Source of the DNA: an uncultured Collinsella sp.
Lineage (GTDB): Bacteria > Actinomycetota > Coriobacteriia > Coriobacteriales > Coriobacteriaceae
Length of the DNA: 10,807 nt
Reading direction: 5' to 3'
Assembly (NCBI GenBank): GCA_902475445.1
Contig: CABRZN010000062.1
Coordinates: 1 to 10,807 of the forward strand
Shown: positions 6,452 through 10,807 of the stretch, one piece after another
Layout of the letters: each line of letters opens with the position of its first letter
How positions within the stretch are numbered: position 1 is the first letter of the stretch
Translations under genes and position numbers: made by a program
The notes under the pieces: generated by a model
What the model was told of the DNA's origin: nothing
Database searches by the model: none
What the model saw: the letters and a program-made list of their open reading frames with translations, nothing else

Positions 6452-7135
6452 ATGAAGTTCTTTATCGATACCGCCAACCTTGACGAGATCGCCGAGGCCA
6501 AGAGCTGGGGCTGCCTTGCCGGCGTCACCACCAATCCGTCCCTGTACGCCAAGACCGGCGGTAAGCTCGCCGACTTTGAGCCCCATATGCTCAAGATTGC
6601 CGAGCTCTGCGAGGGTCTGCCCGTGTCCGCCGAGTCCACCGCGACTACTGCCGAGGGCATGATCGAGGAGGGCAAGCGTCTTGCCGCCCTCGCTCCCAAC
6701 ATCGTGGTTAAGCTTCCCGTGTGCGAGGCCGGCCTCGCCGCCTGCCGCGCCCTGGCCGACGCAGGCGTGCGCGTCAACATGACGCTCGTCTTCTCGCCGA
6801 CCCAGGCTTTGATGGCCGCCAACGCCGGCGCTCGCTACATCAGTCCGTTTGTGGGACGCTTCGATGACATCGCCGAGGACGGTATCTCGCAGCTCGACAA
6901 CGTTGTGACCTGCATCAAGAACTATGACTGGACTGGTAAGAACGTCGATGACACCGTCGAGATCATCACTGCATCCGTCCGCACGCCTAATCACGTGACC
7001 CAGGCGGCACTGCTCGGTGCCGATATTGCGACCGTCCCCATGGCTGCTCTTAAGAAATGCCTGCATCATCCGCTGACCGACCAGGGCCTTGCCTCGTTCG
7101 AGGCTGACTGGCAGAAGGTCGTCGCTCAGGCTTAA
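6452..7135 (+). CDS. Transaldolase, TalC/FSA-type
   Basis: The 227-residue length fits the small TalC/fructose-6-phosphate-aldolase class of class I aldolases. The start is ATG 6452 after AAGGAG. Visible landmarks are FIDTANLDE (4-12, with Asp6), GVTTNPS (24-30), ATTAEGM (64-70) and IVVKLPV (84-90), where Lys87 is the Schiff-base lysine, matching Lys85 of E. coli FSA. Two positions separate true transaldolases from FSA: FSA has Gln59 and Tyr131, transaldolases Glu and Phe. Here they are Glu61 (SAESTATTAEG) and Phe133 (SPFVGR), so I call a transaldolase: sedoheptulose 7-phosphate plus glyceraldehyde 3-phosphate to erythrose 4-phosphate plus fructose 6-phosphate, in the cytoplasm. It sits directly before a split transketolase, the other half of the non-oxidative pentose-phosphate pathway. 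Its expression may be set by the terminator and the Shine-Dalgarno hairpin just upstream. Confidence 0.92.
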   Translation: MKFFIDTANLDEIAEAKSWGCLAGVTTNPSLYAKTGGKLADFEPHMLKIAELCEGLPVSAESTATTAEGMIEEGKRLAALAPNIVVKLPVCEAGLAACRALADAGVRVNMTLVFSPTQALMAANAGARYISPFVGRFDDIAEDGISQLDNVVTCIKNYDWTGKNVDDTVEIITASVRTPNHVTQAALLGADIATVPMAALKKCLHHPLTDQGLASFEADWQKVVAQA

Positions 7136-7146
7136 CGAGTGGATTG

Positions 7147-7175
7147 CCCCGGCATCGCGTCATCCGGTGCCGGGG
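7147..7175 (+). other. GC stem-loop between transaldolase and transketolase genes
   Basis: CCCCGGCA (7147-7154) and TGCCGGGG (7168-7175) form a perfect 8-bp stem with a 13-base loop, followed by TTGTT. The T tract is too weak for a confident terminator. The next start codon is 24 bases on. It may attenuate transcription or stabilise the upstream message. Confidence 0.45.
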
Positions 7176-7198
7176 TTGTTCTCAAGAGAGGAATTCGT

Positions 7199-8029
7199 AT
7201 GACCAACCAGGAGCTGGCGAAGGTCGCCAATGAGGTCAGGAAGGGTGTCGTGACTGCGGTTCACGCGGCCAAGTCGGGACACCCGGGTGGATCGCTCGGT
7301 GCTGCCGACATCATGACGTATCTGTACTTTGAGGAAATGAATATCGATCCTGCCGACCCTCACAAGGCCGATCGCGATCGCTTTGTGCTCTCCAAGGGTC
7401 ACGCGGCGCCGGGCCTGTATTCGGTGTTGGCAAATCGCGGCTATTTTCCCGTCGAAGAGCTCGAGACGCTCCGTCATATTGGCAGCCGACTGCAGGGCCA
7501 TCCCAACATGAACGATGCCCCGGGTGTTGATATGTCCACCGGATCGCTCGGTCAGGGCATCTCTGCTGCGGTTGGAATGGCGCTCGCCGCAAAGCACTGG
7601 GGTGACAGCTACCGCGTCTACACGCTGTTGGGCGACGGCGAGTGCGAGGAGGGCCAGGTGTGGGAGGCGGCCATGTTCGCCGGCAACCACGACCTGGATA
7701 ACCTCGTCGCTATCGTCGATCATAATGGCCTGCAAATTGACGGCAGTATCGACGAAGTTAACTCGGCTATGCCACTTGCCGACAAGTTCCGCGCTTTTAA
7801 GTGGCATGTGATCGAGCTCGCCGACGGTAACGACATGGCGCAGATTGCCGCCGCCTTTGCCGAGGCTCGCAAAGTGAGCGCCTCGCCTGTGGCCATTATC
7901 GCCGAGACGGTGAAGGGCAAAGGCGTCTCCTTTATGGAAAACCAGGTGGGCTGGCACGGCAAGGCGCCCAACGATGAACAGTTTGAGCAGGCCATGGCCG
8001 AGCTCGCGGCAGCAGGAGAGGAGCTCTAA
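7199..8029 (+). CDS. Transketolase, N-terminal subunit (split enzyme)
   Basis: These 276 residues correspond to the thiamine-diphosphate pyrophosphate-binding half of transketolase, which moves two-carbon ketol units between sugar phosphates. I chose ATG 7199, preceded by AGAGAGG about eight bases upstream; an earlier in-frame start at 7139 would only add residues unlike the family. Landmarks are SGHPGGSLGAADI (26-38), LSKGHAAPGLY (64-74), HPNMNDAPGVDMSTGSLGQG (101-120) and the ThDP motif beginning LGDGECEEGQ (144-153) and ending at Asn176 in DHNGLQIDG. It ends after the Gly-Trp-His-Gly segment near residue 254, so the pyrimidine-binding half is missing, as expected for a two-gene transketolase. 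That half is encoded by the next gene, which overlaps it by one base in TAATG; translational coupling would favour equal amounts of both subunits. Confidence 0.95.
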   Translation: MTNQELAKVANEVRKGVVTAVHAAKSGHPGGSLGAADIMTYLYFEEMNIDPADPHKADRDRFVLSKGHAAPGLYSVLANRGYFPVEELETLRHIGSRLQGHPNMNDAPGVDMSTGSLGQGISAAVGMALAAKHWGDSYRVYTLLGDGECEEGQVWEAAMFAGNHDLDNLVAIVDHNGLQIDGSIDEVNSAMPLADKFRAFKWHVIELADGNDMAQIAAAFAEARKVSASPVAIIAETVKGKGVSFMENQVGWHGKAPNDEQFEQAMAELAAAGEEL

Positions 8030-8967
8030 TGGCAGACGTCAAAAAAGTCGCCACGCGCGTTAGCTATGGCGAGGCACTCGTCGAGCTGGGCATTGAGCGC
8101 GATGACTTTGTGGTTCTCGATGCCGACCTGGCCGCTGCCACGCAGACCGGTAAGTTTAAGGCCGCGCACCCTGAGAGCTTCTACGACGCCGGCATCGCCG
8201 AGAGCAACCTGATGGGTCTTGCCGCCGGCATCGCGACCACGGGCCACGTCGCCTTTGCGAGCACCTTTGCCATGTTCGCCGCCGGCCGCGCGTACGAACA
8301 AGTCCGCAATTCCATTGGCTACCCGCACCTCAACGTCAAGATTGGCGCTACTCATGCCGGCATTTCGGTGGGCGAGGACGGCGCCACGCACCAGTGCTGC
8401 GAGGATATCGCACTCATGCGCACGATTCCGGGTATGACGGTGGTCGTTCCCGCCGACGACGTCGAGGCTCGTGCCTGTGTGCGCGCCGCTTATGAGTTTG
8501 AGGGCCCGGTTTACATGCGCTTCGGCCGCCTGGCAACACCGGTCATCAACGATCACGAGGACTATGAGTTCAAGATTGGTCGCGGTGTGGTCGTGCGCGA
8601 GGGGTCCGATGTGACCATCATCGCTTGTGGTCTTATGGTCGCCGAGGCGCTTGAGGCTGCCGAGGCGCTCGCTGTCGATGGCATCGACGCCGAGGTCATC
8701 AACATGCACACGATCAAGCCGCTCGATGAGCGCCTGGTGGTTGCCAGCGCCAAGAAGACTGGTCGCGTGGTCACTGCCGAGGAGCATTCGATTATCGGCG
8801 GTCTTGGCGAGGCCGTTGCCTCGGTGCTCGCGGAGCAGCATCCAGTGCCGATGCGTCGCGTCGGCGTGCACGATGTGTACGGCGAGTCCGGCCCTGCGGT
8901 CGATTTGCTGCACAAGTACGGTTTGGACGCCGACGGTATCGAAGCTGCGGTCAGGTCTGTGTTGTAA
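8029..8967 (+). CDS. Transketolase, C-terminal subunit (split enzyme)
   Basis: This 312-residue partner supplies the pyrimidine-binding and C-terminal domains. Its ATG overlaps the stop of the preceding gene (TAATG), with GGAGAGGAG just upstream. Landmarks are RVSYGEALVEL (10-20), DAGIAESNLMG (53-63) with Glu58, the glutamate that activates the thiamine ring, ASTFAMFAAGRAYEQ (77-91), and GATHAGISVGEDGATHQ (106-122) with His109 in the substrate channel. The last 120 residues form the transketolase C-terminal domain (VTIIACGLMVAEALEAA; TAEEHSIIGGLG). The same architecture occurs in some 1-deoxyxylulose-5-phosphate synthase-like and sulfosugar transketolases, so the donor sugar phosphate could differ from the textbook one. 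Context with transaldolase and a PTS supports a sugar-phosphate transketolase. Confidence 0.95.
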   Translation: MADVKKVATRVSYGEALVELGIERDDFVVLDADLAAATQTGKFKAAHPESFYDAGIAESNLMGLAAGIATTGHVAFASTFAMFAAGRAYEQVRNSIGYPHLNVKIGATHAGISVGEDGATHQCCEDIALMRTIPGMTVVVPADDVEARACVRAAYEFEGPVYMRFGRLATPVINDHEDYEFKIGRGVVVREGSDVTIIACGLMVAEALEAAEALAVDGIDAEVINMHTIKPLDERLVVASAKKTGRVVTAEEHSIIGGLGEAVASVLAEQHPVPMRRVGVHDVYGESGPAVDLLHKYGLDADGIEAAVRSVL

Positions 8968-8978
8968 GGAAGGTTTCC

Positions 8979-9431
8979 ATGGGATTTGTATCTGCCAACC
9001 AAGTGACGATCGGGTATACCGCCGCCTCGCGCGAGGATGCCCTGCATTATTTGTCCGAGCAGGCCATCGAGCTCGGCTTTGCCGATGACGCATCTGCCGT
9101 AGAGGCTGCCTTTATTGCTCGCGAAAACGAGGCCGAGACTGGCCTCGTCGCCGGGTTTGCCGTTCCGCATGCCAAGAGCGATGCGATTCATACGCCGGGT
9201 GTGGCCGTGCTCAAACTGGCCGAGCCCGTTGAATGGCCGAGCTTTGATGGCGTACCCGTCGATGTTGCGCTCGCGCTGTACGTGCCCGCCGGCGAGGCTG
9301 GAACCACGCACCTGCGTCTGCTCTCCAAGGCTGCCGTGATGCTGATGGACGCCGGCTTCCGTGACAAGGTGCGCGCGAGCACCGATCCCGTTGAAATTGC
9401 GGAGCTCATCAATAGCGGACTCGAAGACTAG
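8979..9431 (+). CDS. PTS EIIA, fructose/nitrogen type
   Basis: This 150-residue cytoplasmic protein is of the PTS EIIA type 2 family. It would take phosphate from HPr and pass it to Cys9 of EIIB in the EIIBC protein of the same operon. The phospho-acceptor is His64 within ETGLVAGFAVPHAKS (52-66), the family signature (typical form ETG...G.A.PH.K). The start ATG 8979 follows GGAAGG (8968-8973) by five bases, and that site directly abuts the stop of the transketolase gene. EIIBC has no EIIA of its own, so the first and last genes of the operon complete one transporter. No HPr, EI or PRD regulator is seen here. The regulatory PtsN family is a paralogue, but the operon position argues for transport. 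Confidence 0.93.
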   Translation: MGFVSANQVTIGYTAASREDALHYLSEQAIELGFADDASAVEAAFIARENEAETGLVAGFAVPHAKSDAIHTPGVAVLKLAEPVEWPSFDGVPVDVALALYVPAGEAGTTHLRLLSKAAVMLMDAGFRDKVRASTDPVEIAELINSGLED

Positions 9432-9473
9432 AACGGTCGTCCCGTTCAATCAATCGATCCTTCTCCAAGGAAA

Positions 9474-9516
9474 AGGGCCATGACGCCATATGGGTGTCGC
9501 GGCCCTGTTTGCGTTT
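9474..9516 (+). terminator. Probable terminator of the sugar operon
   Basis: AGGGCC (9474-9479) pairs with GGCCCT (9501-9506), and inside it GACGCC (9482-9487) pairs with GGTGTC (9493-9498, one wobble) around an ATATG loop. The stem is followed by GTTTGCGTTT, an interrupted T tract. A small hairpin GAACGG/CCGTTC (9431-9447) precedes it at the EIIA stop. It is the only terminator-like structure close to the operon end, so I assign it there with moderate confidence. Confidence 0.6.
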
Positions 9517-9518
9517 CC

Positions 9519-9738
9519 CCAGATAAAACCTACCAAAATAAACCTGTCCCTTATTGACAGGTCAGTTAACGCAGTCCAGGTTGAGCATATGCGAGCGAGC
9601 GGGCTCCGGGTGCGGTAAGGTGACGTGAAACAAGCGGGCGCTGACCTTTTGGTCGCGCCCGTGAAGTTGAACGTCAGATTGTCGTGCCCGGGGCCTGCGC
9701 AGCGCCGAGCAGTTACGCCGTTTGTAAAACGGCGTAAC
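9519..9738. other. Hairpin-rich gap between convergent operon and larE
   Basis: I find no gene here. Three stem-loops stand out: ACCTGTC/GACAGGT (9542-9562, 7-base loop); GGGCGC-t-GACC with GGTC-GCGCCC (9636-9660, TTTT loop, one bulged T); and TTACGCCGTTT with AAACGGCGTAA (9713-9737, perfect 11 bp, loop GTA). The last begins one base after the larE stop on the minus strand. None has a T tract of terminator quality on either strand. They may together end the larE transcript or belong to a small RNA; neither is shown. Confidence 0.45.
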
Positions 9739-10617
9739 CTAAAGGTTCATGTTGCCGTGGATGTAGGGGGTGACCTCGGGGGAGATATGGTCGCAGCCCA
9801 GCTCGCGCAGCGCGGACTCGATAACGGCGGGCAGCGGGGTCTTGCCCTTGTCGTCGACGGCGGCACCGCCGAGGGTGGCAATCTTGGCAACATCTGCGGG
9901 TGCGGCCTCGATATGCATGCAGCCGCCGACCAGGCGTGCGCGTACCTGTGCCAGATCAAGATCGTGCAGGTAATCCTCGCAGGCGCGGATTAAATCGACC
10001 TTCTCACGCGTAAGCTCCTCGCCCGTGGGGACGCGCGTGGCGAGGCAGGCGCCGGCGGGCAGGTTCCAGACGGGGTAGCCCCATGAGCGCAGCAGCTCGC
10101 GCTCTTCGTCCTTGGTAAAGCCGACCTCCATGAGAGGGGATCGTACGCCGAGCTCTTCTGCCGCGCGCATGCCGGGACGGTAGTCACCGCGATCGCTTGC
10201 ATTGCTGCCATCGATGACGGTGGGAAAGCCGAGCGACTTGGCGTGGTTGACGATGGCGGTAAAGCCGGCGTGCTTGCAGTGGTAGCAGCGATTAGCATCG
10301 TTGCAGGCTACTTGGGGGAGCTGCAGCTGATCCACCGAAAGATTGAGCACGGGGAGCTTAAAATGCGGCCCCTCATTGGCCTGCCCATCAACGGACTGCT
10401 CAAACGAAGCCTGCTCAGGTGTGCCGATGAGCGGTGTGGTGAGGTGAACGAGAAGCGTGCTGGCGGGCATGATACGGGCGCAGACCGCGGCCAAAAAGCT
10501 GCTGTCGACGCCGCCGGAAAAGCCGATGGCGACGCGTCCGTATGCCAAAAGCAGCTGCTCGAGTGCTGCGAGTTTGTCCTGAAGCTCCTCTGCGGGTGCG
10601 GCGGTGTCTGAAAGCAT
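9739..10617 (-). CDS. larE: LarE-type sulfur transferase for the nickel-pincer cofactor
   Basis: The 292-residue protein belongs to the PP-loop ATP-pyrophosphatase family. LarE adenylates the pyridinium dinucleotide made by LarB and inserts sulfur to make the nickel-pincer nucleotide of lactate racemase and related enzymes. Residues 31-40 (IGFSGGVDSS) form the PP-loop, DGSNASDRGDYRPG (136-149) matches the LarE signature, and PAGACLATR (187-195) places Cys191 at the position of the sacrificial Cys176 of Lactiplantibacillus LarE. NRCYHCK (109-115) adds Cys111 and Cys114, which that enzyme lacks; with Cys191 they match the three-cysteine, Fe-S-cluster class. The start ATG 10617 follows AAGGAA by about seven bases. 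No larA, larB or larC is in the window, so the gene may serve a distant nickel enzyme. ExsB/QueC-like proteins are the main alternative, but the signature fits LarE better. Confidence 0.88.
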   Translation of the reverse strand: MLSDTAAPAEELQDKLAALEQLLLAYGRVAIGFSGGVDSSFLAAVCARIMPASTLLVHLTTPLIGTPEQASFEQSVDGQANEGPHFKLPVLNLSVDQLQLPQVACNDANRCYHCKHAGFTAIVNHAKSLGFPTVIDGSNASDRGDYRPGMRAAEELGVRSPLMEVGFTKDEERELLRSWGYPVWNLPAGACLATRVPTGEELTREKVDLIRACEDYLHDLDLAQVRARLVGGCMHIEAAPADVAKIATLGGAAVDDKGKTPLPAVIESALRELGCDHISPEVTPYIHGNMNL

Positions 10618-10651
10618 GAAAGTTCCTTACAGTTATTAAAGCTCGGATGAA

Positions 10652-10679
10652 ACTATAATCCCACCGAGCTGCTTGTCAT
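10652..10679 (-). promoter_or_regulatory. Candidate larE promoter
   Basis: On the minus strand, ATGACA (complement of 10674-10679) and TATAGT (complement of 10652-10657) are 16 bp apart, each with five of six consensus bases. They lie 35-62 bases upstream of the larE start codon, a normal distance. The overlapping plus-strand TATAAT (10654-10659) has no good -35 box, so I prefer the minus-strand reading. Confidence 0.5.
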
Positions 10680-10705
10680 AAGACTTCCAGCTATGTAACG
10701 AAAGT

Positions 10706-10740
10706 GCAATATGCTATATACGTTATATACAAGCTTGTAA
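10706..10740. promoter_or_regulatory. AT-rich segment with repeat and palindrome before the last gene
   Basis: In otherwise GC-rich DNA this segment carries a direct repeat TATATAC (10715-10721 and 10724-10730) followed by the perfect 12-bp palindrome TACAAGCTTGTA (10728-10739). It lies 47-80 bases before the start of the terminal gene, so it is the likely place for that gene's promoter and a regulator site. I cannot choose a -35/-10 pair with confidence. Confidence 0.4.
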
Positions 10741-10785
10741 AGTGCGGTAGAGTGGCAGCAATGCAATCCGGCGAGGGGGACCGAT

Positions 10786-10807
10786 ATGATCAAGGCTGTT
10801 ATTTTTG
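10786..10807 (+). CDS. Start of a probable HAD-superfamily hydrolase (3' truncated by window)
   Basis: Only seven codons are visible: MIKAVIF. Preceded by GAGGGGG (10774-10780) at five bases, ATG 10786 is a well-placed start. M-I-K-A-V-I-F is the usual opening of HAD-family phosphatases and beta-phosphoglucomutases, where it leads into the catalytic DxDG motif; that motif would lie just past the window edge and cannot be confirmed. The gene diverges from larE. Substrate unknown. Confidence 0.5.

Noticed and set aside
7139..7198. N-terminal extension of the transketolase N subunit
   Set aside because: The added 20 residues are encoded by the GC hairpin spacer and do not resemble transketolase; ATG 7199 has its own ribosome-binding site.
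7199..8967. Split transketolase as part of a sulfosugar (sulfoquinovose) transketolase pathway
   Set aside because: That pathway uses a similar split enzyme, but here the neighbours are a PTS and GatZ-like protein, with no sulfosugar exporter, isomerase or reductase.
9625..9993. Plus-strand open frame of 122 codons overlapping the larE 3' end
   Set aside because: Most of it is antisense to larE, with no ribosome-binding site or recognisable domain.
1..10807. CRISPR arrays, tRNA or rRNA genes, transposases
   Set aside because: I saw no regularly spaced repeats, cloverleaf or rRNA-like segments, and no transposase or integrase motifs on either strand.

Overview
The window reads as a chromosomal stretch of a high-GC Gram-positive anaerobe, most likely a gut actinobacterium of the Coriobacteriia close to Collinsella. 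This is an inference from base composition, from the EF-G-like protein type, from a PTS-driven sugar operon with a split transketolase, and from GGACAAA/TTTGTCC-type intergenic hairpins that I associate with that group. No database search was possible.

Layout. Bases 1-777 hold the 3' end of an EF-G-like GTPase gene, closed by a strong hairpin terminator (812-847). Facing it on the minus strand is a secreted, non-specific DNA/RNA endonuclease (907-1890). Next, also on the minus strand, is a LacI-family repressor (2010-3020). It is divergent from a six-gene plus-strand sugar operon (3435-9431): a fructose-type PTS EIIBC, a GatZ/KbaZ-like protein, a TalC-type transaldolase, the N- and C-terminal halves of a split transketolase, and a PTS EIIA. 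The divergent gap (3021-3434) holds CpG-centred palindromes of the kind LacI-family proteins bind. After the operon comes a hairpin-rich 307-bp gap (9432-9738), a minus-strand larE (9739-10617), a promoter-like divergent gap, and the first seven codons of a probable HAD-family hydrolase (10786 to the window edge).

How the genes may work together. EIIA and EIIBC import and phosphorylate a sugar. The operon encodes no dehydrogenase, no sugar-phosphate kinase and no catalytic aldolase subunit (GatY/KbaY). The GatZ-like protein therefore stands without its usual partner and may act alone, for example as a ketose-phosphate 4-epimerase of the kind described for another GatZ-family member. The product (fructose 6-phosphate, or a pentulose phosphate) would enter the non-oxidative pentose-phosphate shuffle through the encoded transaldolase and transketolase. 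The TalC active site has the transaldolase-type Glu and Phe rather than the Gln and Tyr of fructose-6-phosphate aldolase, which fits this scheme.

The spacers inside the operon are unusually structured. There is a possible H-type pseudoknot after EIIBC, an intrinsic terminator followed by a hairpin over the Shine-Dalgarno of the transaldolase gene, and a GC hairpin before the transketolase. This suggests post-transcriptional tuning of transporter versus enzymes.
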